NCBI RefSeq assembly: GCF_001368915.1
Contig: NZ_CSTE01000001.1
Span: 199,364 to 263,363 of the forward strand
Length of the DNA stretch: 64,000 nucleotides
Direction of reading: 5' to 3'
From: Haloferax massiliensis
GTDB taxonomy: Archaea > Halobacteriota > Halobacteria > Halobacteriales > Haloferacaceae
Part shown: positions 26,701 through 35,534 of the stretch, one piece after another
Layout of the letters: each line of letters begins with the position of its first letter
Position numbering within the stretch: the first letter of the stretch is position 1
Notes under the pieces: model-generated
Seen by the model: the letters and a program-made list of their open reading frames with translations, nothing else
Told to the model about the DNA's origin: nothing
Database searches by the model: none
Translations under genes and position numbers: made by a program

Positions 26701-27387
26701 CGTCGATTCGACCCGGAATTCGAGTACGATCTCTTGTATGATAGCATGGTTCGCCTCCAAGAATACACCGGCATCAGATATCAGGAAGTCCAAGAACTCA
26801 TCGATGGTGGGTCGCTCTCGGTCGATTGTACGTATCCACACAAACTCTACACTGTCACGCCCAAGGGCCGTCGTGCGATTGCAGTTCGCCACCGCGAAGG
26901 CGTCGCCCACGGTCACGGCCGCGGCGATCTCAGTGAGTCGAGTCTCCACGTCGTCATGGTGGAACTTGGCAGACGATATCTCGAAGCAGAGTTCGTCGAA
27001 GACGATGACTCAGCGGCTGTTGAGGCTGTCGCGTACCACGAACATGAAGGCTCGCGTTCGCGTCTCGATGCAGTCTGTCTCGATGAAAATGGTGACATCG
27101 CTGTCACACTCGAAGCCGAGCGAGCGAATCACGATATTTTGACTGCGGTCCCCGATGACTATGACAAGATGGCAGCGTGCGATCCCGAAGCAGCGGTGTG
27201 GGTCGTGAAGAATCGAAGCGATGCACATGAGGTACTTCGTGCCCTCAACGAGCCAAACGAGGGCTACCCACGCGTCGAAAAGACCTACAGTTCGAATTCG
27301 CCGCCATCGTCGTTCCAGATTCACCAACCCGGGTTCACCGAGATGCGTACCTTACAGGAGTTGCAGTCATTACTATCCCAGAATTGA
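23755..27387 (+). CDS. VirD4/TraD-like coupling ATPase with C-terminal extension
   Basis: The 1,210-residue protein has an N-terminal domain (1-390), a HerA/VirD4-type ATPase with Walker A GRTGSGKS at 407-414, IDPKGDG shortly after, and Walker B LVNLYLEEA near 669-677, then a Thr/Pro linker (about 820-900), a Cys cluster CEECxxRY...CC (about 914-935), a winged-helix-like part (LYTVTPKGRRAIAVRH), and a final domain from about 1060 with SRLDAVCLDENGDI followed by TLEAE (1118-1122), which suggests a PD-(D/E)xK nuclease fold. It would feed DNA to the VirB4-like machine; the last domain might nick or process it. GTG 23755 is the first start after an in-frame stop. Confidence 0.8.
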   Translation: MKFIISSTTDRTFIHLSPTADTFASSTVTAQFTRLYYLLASTQTSSPLEWVLVTDGADTGSIEYVLSVDTDLASTIETWCRELVPNSFDISTTTTDPLCCLSPTESDATTNPDDGALESYSPPRYRAVEFVGVTDRREDWQTTLTRYDEFTDKHSRLPLATVVSTLADASVPMAVQILVSPYPDWRHHAIDRTQRLKQGRDTAVQRFFEDWITTTAPETNVSDPGVRSRVDALDEKDAQHSYVVTARAVATTTDQHAQLPVFTPIATAFSHLNGDHYRIEGRTHHGDRAKSICESLRNRVVSEPEHSKFTARLPWTENASRGLVMDSHELPLLCLVDAATLPTKAHRGLAPTPTDEHGLPRPPRDRIERYRTAGFTLGHAQTADGDAEAVPISLPPALQPLHLGLFGRTGSGKSSSLVAALLANHAATDGADIFIDPKGDGMADDYLRAHYAKYGSLDDVYYFDCTETLPALSFFDIRDQLDAGVDRTTAVEDVVDHYIDILIGIMGRERFEQAVRSPDIIRYVLKAMFDPIHGSNAFSHREFQTAVARLHETRDPPPVVDEDLQAMLAGVAANSKRSFDELMQGVANRIEKIPIDARLAQVFNHTPDDDSDDPEFDLPRLIDEDAVIIIETGGLRPASQRVITLVILSALWTALRRRTQQGADETAHPLVNLYLEEAAQLSTSSLLSDLLAQSRSFSLSITLAMQFPAQLKEANPEAYREVLNNVSTIVTGNVAVDSQFSRRFATADCPATEVQTRLRALRRGQWLATLPAEFGQPEPQPFVLQSPPLPAGHPESTDPFSPARETAYAAALELRTTQTSHAYGLDVSGIGSRTTTEETQTPLGHRESAPLDESATSTHHATPTSAHTPSEDAPTEAYPPRNAPTPDARINSALPYTSRLPPMVGYDPEVHVVVCEECSTRYDPTLTGIKNAVQCCHSLDAVDRDEIPISQLPLKLSAVERGSSAFTDAQLRFLQAVYSAHQRRFDPEFEYDLLYDSMVRLQEYTGIRYQEVQELIDGGSLSVDCTYPHKLYTVTPKGRRAIAVRHREGVAHGHGRGDLSESSLHVVMVELGRRYLEAEFVEDDDSAAVEAVAYHEHEGSRSRLDAVCLDENGDIAVTLEAERANHDILTAVPDDYDKMAACDPEAAVWVVKNRSDAHEVLRALNEPNEGYPRVEKTYSSNSPPSSFQIHQPGFTEMRTLQELQSLLSQN

Positions 27388-27434
27388 GATAGATCATCAC
27401 CTGTCTCACAAACGAGAGAACGACTGCGACGTGA

Positions 27435-28676
27435 CTACCGTCTGAACCACCCAAACAGCGACCACCCACGACCACTCTCGTCTGTCTTGTCTACCGCAGC
27501 TGCCGCTGCTTCCAGTTCACGTCGCCGTTCGCGTTCGGTTTCCAACTCTGCTTGGAGTCGTTCGTTCTCTGCGAGTACCGATTCGAGGTGGCGCTGAAGC
27601 TCTGCGAGCCGGTCGAGATAGTCGGTATCGCGAGACGAGGGTGGGGTTGTACGTTCGGTTGGTGTGGTCGACGTCGGATCGTGTGCTGTCTGGTGGTCTG
27701 GACGTCCATTGGTGGTGTCTGTGTGCGACGTTGAACGACCGACTGCAGTCGACCACTGTGAAGGGTCATAAAAATCGGACGTCCTTGATACCGACCGCTC
27801 GATGGTCTTTGCTCCGTACGTCGACCCGTCAGCGAAATGGACCTCGTCCCATTTCCTGCGATACAAGCCCGAGTCTCGGAGTAGCCGGTCGATCTGTGCT
27901 TCGTCGCCACCTGTCCAAAACGCGAGGATCGAACACAGCGCCATATCGGCTTCTGAGTGGCTGTCATACGCGCTGGTATCACCTTTCCACAGTCGGCTGA
28001 ATTTCGGCCCGTTGGCTGCGGTCGATGCCCGCTCGACTACGTCCTCGTCGGTGAGGTCGTTTCCTGGCGTGTCGACAGCACTCGATTTCTGCGTCGCGCT
28101 GTCTGTGGTCTGTGGGTGTGTGCCACCCTGAGTGTGTTGTGTCTCGAAGTACGCACCGTGGAGTGCGGTGAGTTCGTCCGCTCGGTCGGCAACCGTCGTG
28201 GGCGTCTCGTCGACGTGGTCACCAGTCATCGTAAAGAATCGCGAGTCTTCGTAGAGTTCGAGGTCCCCTGTTCGGTTGCCACCTGGCGGCAGTGATCCAC
28301 GGACGATGATGTGATACCCCGTTCCTGATGGACTGATCTCCGTGTATGACGCCAACTGGTCGATGATCTCTGTGGCCCATGCTTCTGTCTCGCCCGTTCT
28401 GCGAGTGCGGCATTTGTCGAGGTCGACACCAACATATGGATCGTCAGTACTGAACACGAAGCCAACACCATCTGCCGCGCCACCCCTTGCATACGCGAGC
28501 GCGTCGTCGAACGTCGTCCACGTCGCCGCATCGGTTGCGGAGGCATAGCCGCCGTTCACCGAGACAGGCACCTTCGTTTCGTCTCCACCACGTGTCTGTT
28601 TACGCCAGCCCACCCAATGGTCTCGTTCGAGGAGTTTGTCGGGAAGTGTGTCGCGTGTGGGAAGGGGTGGCGTCAT
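27435..28676 (-). CDS. Primase-polymerase-like protein (NrS-1 type)
   Basis: The 413-residue protein begins with the primase/polymerase-like domain WVGWRKQTRGGDETKVP, GVGFVFSTDDPYVGVDLDKC (catalytic-type DxD) and SPSGTGYHIIVRG, then a helix-bundle domain FSRLWKGD...SEADMALCSILAFWTGGDEAQ similar to NrS-1 polymerase. The C-terminal 120 residues are a Ser/Thr linker and a coiled coil (LAELQRHLESVLAENERLQA). No helicase domain is attached. It is likely to prime replication or conjugative transfer for this element. Convergent with the coupling-protein gene; palindromes lie 80-200 bp upstream. Confidence 0.8.
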   Translation of the reverse strand: MTPPLPTRDTLPDKLLERDHWVGWRKQTRGGDETKVPVSVNGGYASATDAATWTTFDDALAYARGGAADGVGFVFSTDDPYVGVDLDKCRTRRTGETEAWATEIIDQLASYTEISPSGTGYHIIVRGSLPPGGNRTGDLELYEDSRFFTMTGDHVDETPTTVADRADELTALHGAYFETQHTQGGTHPQTTDSATQKSSAVDTPGNDLTDEDVVERASTAANGPKFSRLWKGDTSAYDSHSEADMALCSILAFWTGGDEAQIDRLLRDSGLYRRKWDEVHFADGSTYGAKTIERSVSRTSDFYDPSQWSTAVGRSTSHTDTTNGRPDHQTAHDPTSTTPTERTTPPSSRDTDYLDRLAELQRHLESVLAENERLQAELETERERRRELEAAAAAVDKTDESGRGWSLFGWFRR

Positions 28677-28752
28677 CGGTACTCGATGGTCTCGCAGACA
28701 CGTAGATAGCTATTTCGTGCGGCTACACGGGCGCATCGATTCGCCTGCGTTC

Positions 28753-28880
28753 CTACACCTGTGTAGAATTAGAAATCCGTCAAGACACACCCTACAGCCC
28801 CATTTTTCAGGGGTGTACATCCACGCCGAGTTCCCGCATGGGTGTATGCAAGCGGTGGCTTGATCGGGTGTAGATACACC
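28753..28880. promoter_or_regulatory. Cluster of GGTGTA palindromes upstream of the primase gene
   Basis: Two near-perfect palindromes, CTACACCTGTGTAG (28753-28766) and GGTGTAGATACACC (28867-28880), frame two further GGTGTA half-sites near 28812 and 28841. They lie 77-204 bp before the primase start on the opposite strand. Such spacing suggests an operator for a dimeric regulator or a secondary initiator-binding cluster. Confidence 0.5.
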
Positions 28881-29829
28881 TGGAGAGCTACTGCCGCGAT
28901 GTGAGGTGCCTATCGCATCGATCCGTCGATGTCGACGTCTGACGCCGCTCAGACGCGAGATTCACAGTGAGGGGAAATCACCCCATTGTTGACGGTCGCC
29001 TCTCACTCACCTGTGTTCGAGCACACGCGAGTCGTCTATTCTCCAGTACACCACAGCATACGGAGGGTGTACCGGCCATTCTCAAATTCTCTGTTGCCGT
29101 CGATTGACCGGGGGGCGATGCCTGCTCATCGCTGGTCATGGTCGCTTCCACCCCGAGCGTCGAACGCACTGAAACCCCGTCTTTCGGCCGCTTTGACCTG
29201 TCTTTTTTGTGTTCGTCTCGACTTGAAGTGGGGGTCTGGCGTCGCTGGTCAAACGAAGACGTGACGAAGCCGAGAACGGGCCGTCCGTGGGAGTGTCAGC
29301 TCTCGCCCGAACCACTACTCGCAGGTTGTGGATGGGGCTACCGTGGCGTCCAGTCACGCCCGTCTGGACGGGGTTACTGGCAGGTCACCCCGGCAGTGAG
29401 GATGGAATCGCCGGTGGTCTCGTGTTCTCCCCCGTGGTATCGAGAGGACCGTCGCGGTCGTGTTTGCGATAGTGGAACCATTATTGTGGCCCGTATCCCC
29501 CGAGAGCCGTCGTGTTTGGACCCTCGAAGATTGCTGTGTCCCGTGGGTGTCTGTTGGAACGAAGCCACAGTTCCAGATTGTCCGTGACAAGTGTTCGCGC
29601 TCGAATCAAACGCACTTCCTCCCGACTCACTCGTGAGTCGAGAGCCAAAGTGGCTCGTCATCACAAACAATCTCCGATCGGTCGAACGACGTTGCTTGTT
29701 CATTGAGGAATGTGCTTCCACGCTACCGCTTAAGCGAAGTCGATTGTTGCGGGACAAACGGCGGGGTGTACTCCGATTGACCAGAGGTATAGTGTAACCC
29801 ACCGACCCACGAACAGCACCGACTGCAAC
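28881..29829. other. Gene-free stretch of about 950 bp
   Basis: Open frames on both strands have Arg/Ser-rich shadow composition with no credible protein. No tRNA, insertion-sequence end or iteron is visible. It marks the change from the moderate-GC plasmid-like left part to the GC-richer right part. Confidence 0.4.
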
Positions 29830-30006
29830 TCACCGCAATGACAACCCGGCCCCCAGACCCGTCCCGAGCGCCACGCCGATTGCAATCCCGAGTGCGAGAT
29901 TATCCATCACCAAGCCGAGTGCGACGCCAAATCCTGCCCCGATCGCAATCCAGGTTCCCATCGCTGTAGGGTCGATACCTCCATCCCCGTGTTCGTCCGC
30001 ACGCAT
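29830..30006 (-). CDS. Small glycine-zipper membrane protein
   Basis: A 58-residue frame from ATG 30006 starts MRADEHGDGGIDPTAMGTW and continues with one or two Gly/Ala-rich transmembrane helices (IAIGAGFGVALGLVMDN, LALGIAIGVALGTGLGAG). Gly-zipper patterns GxxxGxxxG and clean start and stop codons make it a real gene. Function unknown; similar short proteins are widespread in prokaryotes. Confidence 0.7.
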   Translation of the reverse strand: MRADEHGDGGIDPTAMGTWIAIGAGFGVALGLVMDNLALGIAIGVALGTGLGAGLSLR

Positions 30007-30255
30007 GATTTCGTAGTTGCGTCGAACAGCTATAGTCGTGGCCCGCTAGACACCGCCCGCCCGACTGAATTATCACAGTCGTGTAGTTGCCACACCACAG
30101 AGCACACAATTCTCGACAACGGAGAGACTAACCACGCGGCGCAACGACCCTCGTACGAGATACCGAGACAACTCTCGTCCCGCGGCTCCGAAGGGAGCCA
30201 CCCTACGGAACAGTGCCGACTTATTTCACCGTCCGAGTCGACGCACGAGTACGGA

Positions 30256-30636
30256 ATGCCAGGTACTGAATCCCTCGCCAACGCGCTCGGCCGACTCGGG
30301 GTATACGCCCTTATCGCCGTCGTCCTCGTCGCGCCTCTCGTCCCGTTTTGGTACGTCGACTCGACGGTAGGCAGAGGCCCCTCTCTTGTCCAGATTGGGG
30401 GCGCGCTCCTCGCCGGGTCGCTCATCCTGCTGTGCGGACTCGTCGTCCTCGAACGCTACGCAGGAACCCGCCCGAAAGCCATCGCGTCGTTCAACGGATT
30501 CTGCCTCGGTCTCAACGCGGGATTGCTGTGCGGGGAGTGGAGTGGTCTCTCGCAGAACGCGTCGGTGTTCCCCGGACTGGCCGGCGCACTCGTGTGGTCA
30601 CTCGGCATTCTCGAGATGTACGAACGAGTCAGGTGA
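30256..30636 (+). CDS. Four-helix membrane protein
   Basis: From ATG 30256 the 126-residue product has transmembrane helices near 14-32, 44-64, 76-92 and 104-118 with short loops, ending LVWSLGILEMYERVR. The family is not recognised. A decayed paralogue lies at 42981-43144 (LVWSLGVLAAYERL). The frame is open upstream but those residues are not membrane-like, so the ATG after the AT-rich promoter is preferred. Confidence 0.7.
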   Translation: MPGTESLANALGRLGVYALIAVVLVAPLVPFWYVDSTVGRGPSLVQIGGALLAGSLILLCGLVVLERYAGTRPKAIASFNGFCLGLNAGLLCGEWSGLSQNASVFPGLAGALVWSLGILEMYERVR

Positions 30637-30739
30637 GCTGTTCGCTCGGCGTGTCGCCGACAGATGAGTTTCAACCACCCTCGATTCCACAACAGTCTCC
30701 GAGAGGTATACTTACGGTTTACAGGTCCGTTCCGAGGAC

Positions 30740-31528
30740 ATGGCTCATCACGGCTGGGACTCACGCCAATTACTGGACCAGACACCGCTGCTGGATGCGT
30801 CCCGAGATGGACCGGTCGACCGATCGACGTTGCAAGACGAACTCGACATTTCGCGTGCGACGGCCTACCGGTGGACGTCTTCGCTCACCGATGAGGGGTT
30901 GCTCGAACAGACACCTACGGGATACCAGACAACTGGAGCCGGCTGTGCTGTGGCCGACGTCGTGTCACGATTCGAGCGGTCGGTCGCGGCGATCGACCGG
31001 TTAGAACCCCTCCTCGCCCAGATTTCAGCGCCAGAGTTCACGCGTCACGTCCACCTGTTCGCCGATGCCGATCTCCACGTCGCCACACCGCAAAATCCGA
31101 ACGCGCCCATCGAACCGTGGCTCGAACACTTCGCGTCGTTCGAACACTCGCGGAGTCTGGTCGTCGCAGGGTGTCCGCCGAAGGTCACAGAACAGGGTAT
31201 TGAACACGCCCGAAACGATGTCGACTTCGAGGCTATCTGTACGCCGCTGGCGCTCGAAGCCGACCGAAACGCTTCGAAGAACGCGTTCGACACTATTGCG
31301 TCGGCTGAAGCGCCCGCGCTGTACACCCACCCCGGACTACCCTTTACCATGGGCATCATCGACGACGTAGTCATCGTCGGCGGTTTCGACGACGAGACAG
31401 CCCTCCCGATTGCTTCGGTCACGACCGACGACCCCGAGGCTCGCGAGTGGGCCGTGGATCTCTATCGGCGCTACAAGCGCGATGCGGATCGGCTCGATGT
31501 GGCCGAGATGACCGCCGGAGAGCCGTGA
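30740..31528 (+). CDS. HTH transcriptional regulator (haloarchaeal two-domain type)
   Basis: The 262-residue protein has an N-terminal winged helix (VDRSTLQDELDISRATAYRW for the turn and recognition helix, then wing residues to about 75) and a C-terminal ligand domain (about 120-245) of the kind seen in many haloarchaeal IclR-like or FilR1-like regulators. It lies 100 bp before the halogenase-like gene in the same direction and probably controls it. A second member of the family is at 36993. Confidence 0.8.
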   Translation: MAHHGWDSRQLLDQTPLLDASRDGPVDRSTLQDELDISRATAYRWTSSLTDEGLLEQTPTGYQTTGAGCAVADVVSRFERSVAAIDRLEPLLAQISAPEFTRHVHLFADADLHVATPQNPNAPIEPWLEHFASFEHSRSLVVAGCPPKVTEQGIEHARNDVDFEAICTPLALEADRNASKNAFDTIASAEAPALYTHPGLPFTMGIIDDVVIVGGFDDETALPIASVTTDDPEAREWAVDLYRRYKRDADRLDVAEMTAGEP

Positions 31529-31629
31529 ACCCAACGGGGGTGACCTGTCTTCAGATTGAATGGAATATCACGAACTGAGACGCCGTCTCAGGGAATGACT
31601 ATAATCCTGATCTGTCCGTCGAACGAATT

Positions 31630-33339
31630 ATGGAACGGACAGGACAGACCGACGCGGGCAACGGGAATCGACAGCACGGGCGACGAGGCGACCGGGGTGA
31701 CGGAGAGTCACCGCCGCCGAATTCCTACGATGTCGTCGGCGGCGGCTCGGGGATGTCGGCGTCTCTCACGGCGATGATTCTGGGGAAACACGGCCTCGAC
31801 GTGGTGATGCTCGAAGCCGGGTCGCATCCGCGGTTCGCCGTCGGCGAGGCGATGCTCCCGCAGAGTTCGATGTGGATGTGGATTCTCGGAGAGTACCACG
31901 GCATCCCTGAGATTCAGTATCTCAGCGATACGAACGAAATCGTCGACAACGTCACGTCGTCGTGCGGTATCAAACACTCCATTGGCTTCGCGTATCACGA
32001 GCCAGACCGAGGAGTCACAGCGGACCACAGCCACCAGTTGATCCCGCCAAGCCTGCCGTTCTACAGCGAGAGTCATCTCCTGCGCTCAGAGGTCGACCAA
32101 TATCTGGTCGCGGCCGCCCAGCGGTACGGCGTCGAGTACGTCGACGAGACCGAAATTACCGGCGTGGACATCGGCCGAGACGAGGTATCGGTGACGACCG
32201 AGCGGGGTGTCATCGAAGCGGCGTTCTACGTCGACGGGACCGGGGGGAACTCCATCCTCGCGGAGAAGAGGGGATACCGAGAAAACGCCCCGGAGTTGGA
32301 GACGGATTCGCGCGCCATCTTCACGCACGTCGGAGGGCTCGCCCCGTTCGACGAGCTACTCGACGAGGCTGCCCGCCCCGGACAGTCTAACCGCCTCCAC
32401 GACGGGACGCTCCACCACGTGTTCGACGGGGGCTGGATGTGGATTATCCCCTTCGACAACTTCGAGCGCTCCGAGGCGAACAAGGTGAGCGTCGGGTTAG
32501 TGCTCGACCGGGCGCAGTACCCCACAGACGAGTCGGTCAGCGCCGAGCGAGAGGCCCGACGAATCATCGCCGAGTTCCCCGATATCGAACGCCACCTCGA
32601 ATCGGCGACGCCAGTGCGACCGTGGGTCCGAACCGGCAGACTCCAGCGGACCGCCAGTCAGTCCGCCGGCCACAGACACTACCTGACCAACAACACCTAC
32701 GGCTTCGTCGACCCGCTCTACGCGGTCGGTCTGGTGAACACCCTCGAATCCGTCTTTGTGTCGACCAACGTGCTTCTGGACGCGTTCGAAAACGGCGAGT
32801 TTTCGGCGACACGCTTCGCGCCGATCGACGAGATGCATCGCCATCAGCTCGCGACCAACGACCGGGTCATCAGCAACGCCTACAAGTCGATGGGCGATTT
32901 CCGGCTCTGGAACGCGTGGACGCAGATGTGGCTGGGACAGGTCCTGTTCCACGACCTGTACATCCAGCGGCATTGCTTCAACTACCTCGCAACAGGGCGA
33001 CCCGACGAGTTCGACTCGCTCCTCGCGGAACCGTCGCCAGGCGATGGCGCGCCGTTCGTCCCGCAGAAATCCGAGATGCACCGACGGATGGCCGAAATAT
33101 TAGACGTCTACAGGGCCGGAGACGCGAGTGCTGACGAGGCCGCTGGACTGCTGTTCGCGGAGCTTCGGCAGGCGGACTGGCTCCCGAAGCACATCTACGA
33201 CTGGGGAGACGAGCGGGCACGGCACGTCGATTTCTCTGACCCAGAGTTAGTGGGAAAACTCATCCAGTGGGGGAAGACCGAATCCCCCGATCAACTCCGA
33301 GAGGGACTGTTCGACTTCCCCGTTCCCGAGATGGCGTAG
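31630..33339 (+). CDS. Flavin-dependent halogenase-like protein
   Basis: The 569-residue protein has an FAD-binding start SYDVVGGGSGMSASLTAMIL (GGGSG at 37-41), the early VGEAMLP motif of halogenases, and the halogenase fingerprint WxWxIP as W269-M-W271-I-I-P274. An FVDPLYAVGL segment matches the second flavin-contact motif. Such enzymes use FADH2, oxygen and halide to make HOCl/HOBr that a lysine guides to the substrate; some relatives act as reductases. The first 32 residues are low-complexity. Located in the cytosol; substrate unknown. Confidence 0.75.
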   Translation: MERTGQTDAGNGNRQHGRRGDRGDGESPPPNSYDVVGGGSGMSASLTAMILGKHGLDVVMLEAGSHPRFAVGEAMLPQSSMWMWILGEYHGIPEIQYLSDTNEIVDNVTSSCGIKHSIGFAYHEPDRGVTADHSHQLIPPSLPFYSESHLLRSEVDQYLVAAAQRYGVEYVDETEITGVDIGRDEVSVTTERGVIEAAFYVDGTGGNSILAEKRGYRENAPELETDSRAIFTHVGGLAPFDELLDEAARPGQSNRLHDGTLHHVFDGGWMWIIPFDNFERSEANKVSVGLVLDRAQYPTDESVSAEREARRIIAEFPDIERHLESATPVRPWVRTGRLQRTASQSAGHRHYLTNNTYGFVDPLYAVGLVNTLESVFVSTNVLLDAFENGEFSATRFAPIDEMHRHQLATNDRVISNAYKSMGDFRLWNAWTQMWLGQVLFHDLYIQRHCFNYLATGRPDEFDSLLAEPSPGDGAPFVPQKSEMHRRMAEILDVYRAGDASADEAAGLLFAELRQADWLPKHIYDWGDERARHVDFSDPELVGKLIQWGKTESPDQLREGLFDFPVPEMA

Positions 33340-33398
33340 CCGTCGGCTCGAAGTGGGAACTCTCCTTGACCCGTGTGTTTTCGTACCGACCCGGGCGG

Positions 33399-33950
33399 CT
33401 AGCGGGCCAAGTGCCCCCGAGCAACCGCCTCATGGATAAGCCCGCCTCCGACGCCGATCGGGACTGCCACCCAAATCGTCGATGCGACCGCGACGAAACC
33501 GATGGCGGCCGCGAAGCCGGCGGCTTCGAGAAGTTGTGCGACTTCGACCTGTCCGGAGACGCCCACCGGGACCACGAGAAAGGCGAACACGACGCAGAGA
33601 CCGAGAAAGTACGTACCCAGCGTAGTGAGCATGCCCGCGACTGCACCGAAGTGTGGAACGTCGGCGGGGAGCGTCCGCCAGACGGTGACAGCGGAGACGA
33701 ATGCGGCTGGCACGACGAGCGGGAGTCCGCCCATTCCAAACAGCGCCATGAGCGCCCAGTCAGACCCGCTCGGTGCGCCGAGGGCGAACAGCCCCCACGC
33801 GAGGAGGACGAAAACGAGAGTGGCTCCCGCAGCGGTGGTCGCCATCGCGTAGCCCGCGCCGATATCACGCCGGTCCGCCTTCGGCAACCGGTCGGGACCG
33901 TATCGCTTGCACGTCGTTTCGACCGCGGTTCGGAACCGTGTGTAGGACAT
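33399..33950 (-). CDS. Four-helix membrane protein
   Basis: The 183-residue protein has a basic cytoplasmic N-terminus with a possible zinc-free amphipathic helix, then four transmembrane helices near 37-60, 66-92, 100-128 and 143-168 rich in Gly, Ala and Val. No catalytic motif seen. Convergent with the halogenase-like gene. Function unknown. Confidence 0.7.
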   Translation of the reverse strand: MSYTRFRTAVETTCKRYGPDRLPKADRRDIGAGYAMATTAAGATLVFVLLAWGLFALGAPSGSDWALMALFGMGGLPLVVPAAFVSAVTVWRTLPADVPHFGAVAGMLTTLGTYFLGLCVVFAFLVVPVGVSGQVEVAQLLEAAGFAAAIGFVAVASTIWVAVPIGVGGGLIHEAVARGHLAR

Positions 33951-34056
33951 ACGACCGTATTCGCGGACCGATACAAAGACGTTTGTTCGTACGGCCTCGG
34001 TATAGGCGACGCACGGGCTTCGAGAGCTGTCGCCTCATCCCCATGCCCCCGGCTGT

Positions 34057-34305
34057 TCACTCCTCGTCGTCCGAACCGGGAAGCCGTCGAACGGCTTTCT
34101 CCCACCTGTCGCGGGCGGCCTGGCCGGGGTCAGCGAACGGGTCGTAGGTGATGTCTTCGGCGGTTCCGAGCCGACTGCCTTCGTCCCGTCCGGTCGCGCG
34201 CCGCCACAGCGCGACTATCGACGCGAGAGCGACCGCGGCGAACAGCCCGCCCAAGAAGAGATTGACCGGGTACTCGAACGCGGGCACGACGAACACGAGA
34301 ACCAA
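34057..34305 (-). CDS. Small membrane protein, uncertain start
   Basis: The 82-residue product (TTG start at 34305) has two transmembrane helices and the tail YDPFADPGQAARDRWEKAVR with acidic end. The frame is protein-like for 14 more codons upstream (reading FSYLLYAFQLTALA, a helix) until a stop, with no ATG or GTG. So the gene is probably 5'-truncated or starts at a rare codon. Confidence 0.55.
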   Translation of the reverse strand: MVLVFVVPAFEYPVNLFLGGLFAAVALASIVALWRRATGRDEGSRLGTAEDITYDPFADPGQAARDRWEKAVRRLPGSDDEE

Positions 34306-34349
34306 CGCGAGCGCAGTCAGTTGGAACGCGTACAGCAGGTAGCTGAATC

Positions 34350-34695
34350 ACGTCCCGGAGAGTGAAACCGTTCGACCCATCTCTCGGGAACGTGGGGCTC
34401 CACCGCCAAAGTGCTTCACCTGAGCTGGCTCTGGTGGACTCCTCGGGGAGCGTGCGGGCGGAACTGTGCCGAAATGGGGGGCGCAGCCGAATTACGAGAG
34501 CCGGGTGAAAAGTAGGTCAATCACCCTCGAAGCAGTGCGTTCTCGGAGACCGGCTCCGGAAACGTCGACTGCGCCGTGTCGGGCGACAACCACCGTCTGA
34601 CACTTGACTCGTACTGGGGGTTCGATTGTCGACACCGGGCCTCGGTGAGTGAGCTCGGAACCCCCGGTCGAAACACACTAACGCGAGCGCGCTCG
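34350..34695. other. Gene-free stretch
   Basis: No credible gene or structured element. It lies between two 5'-damaged genes and may be a recombination scar. Confidence 0.35.
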
Positions 34696-34987
34696 TCAGT
34701 CGTCGAGGTACGGCTCACAGACCCGCTCGACACCCGCTTCGAACGAAACTTCCGGCTCCCACCCGGTCGCCTCGTGCATCTTCGAGTAGTCCGCTTTCGT
34801 GTCGTGGACGTACACCTCGAACGGATTCTCCACGTACACCGGCTCAACGTCCGTCCCGAGCACCTCATTAATCAGCTCGACCATCTCGTTGAACGAGTAG
34901 CTCTCGGCAGTCCCGAGGTTGTAGATGCCCTGAAGTCGCTCCTCTGCGGCGAGTTCGGTGCCGCGGACGATGTCGTCGACGTGGGTG
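34696..34987 (-). pseudogene. Truncated sugar-nucleotide epimerase (C-terminal third)
   Basis: The frame from about 34987 to 34696 encodes THVDDIVRGTELAAEERLQG and continues to CEPYLDD, matching the last 97 residues of the intact epimerase at 37833-38747 at roughly 85 percent of bases. The Rossmann domain and active-site YxxxK are missing, and sequence upstream of the break is unrelated. Both copies have the same orientation. Confidence 0.8.
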
Positions 34988-35055
34988 ATACGCTCGAAAC
35001 AGCACCTGCTCCGAAAGAAGCCGCAAAGACAAAAAAGCCACATCGAGGAACGCGT

Positions 35056-35487
35056 CTACTGCGTCGGTGACCGAATAGCCGTGACACCGGTATCAACCAG
35101 CACGACGAACCCGAGCAGGGACGCGATGAAGAGCGCGATAATCGGGCCGGCGAACGCACCAGAGCCGCCGTACGTGAACGCCCCGTCGGTCGTGAGGACC
35201 GCAGAGACGTTCAGCACAACGATACCGAGTGTGAGGACGCTAAGTCCGCCGGTCAGGTATGAGGCGAGTCGTCGCGGACCCGCGTACACGTGATAGAGTG
35301 CGACGGCACCGAGAAGCGTCGGTACCGCCCAAATCCCGAGTGCAATCGCGATACCGGCGGGCGAACCGGCGGCGATACTCGAGAGCTGAACCGGTGGGAT
35401 GGCGAGCAGCACCACCACGACGAGCAGGGTTGCAACCGAGAGCGCAACCTCGGTCATTCGGATGGAGAGATTGTCATTGAATGACAT
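35056..35487 (-). CDS. Four-helix membrane protein
   Basis: The 143-residue protein has a short N-terminal tail and four transmembrane helices (about 12-32, 43-66, 76-95, 110-132). The sequence is Gly/Ala/Val-rich without polar motifs. Family not recognised. It lies between a broken epimerase and a secreted peptidase gene, all read leftward. Confidence 0.7.
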   Translation of the reverse strand: MSFNDNLSIRMTEVALSVATLLVVVVLLAIPPVQLSSIAAGSPAGIAIALGIWAVPTLLGAVALYHVYAGPRRLASYLTGGLSVLTLGIVVLNVSAVLTTDGAFTYGGSGAFAGPIIALFIASLLGFVVLVDTGVTAIRSPTQ

Positions 35488-35534
35488 GTTTTGGCTTGGA
35501 TGCGGGGATGTAAATTGTTTGTGACGAGTACTGT

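Noticed and set aside
29138-29587. 149-codon plus-strand ORF in the gene-free stretch
   Set aside because: Arg/Pro/Cys-rich with no domain pattern; looks like chance in GC-rich DNA.
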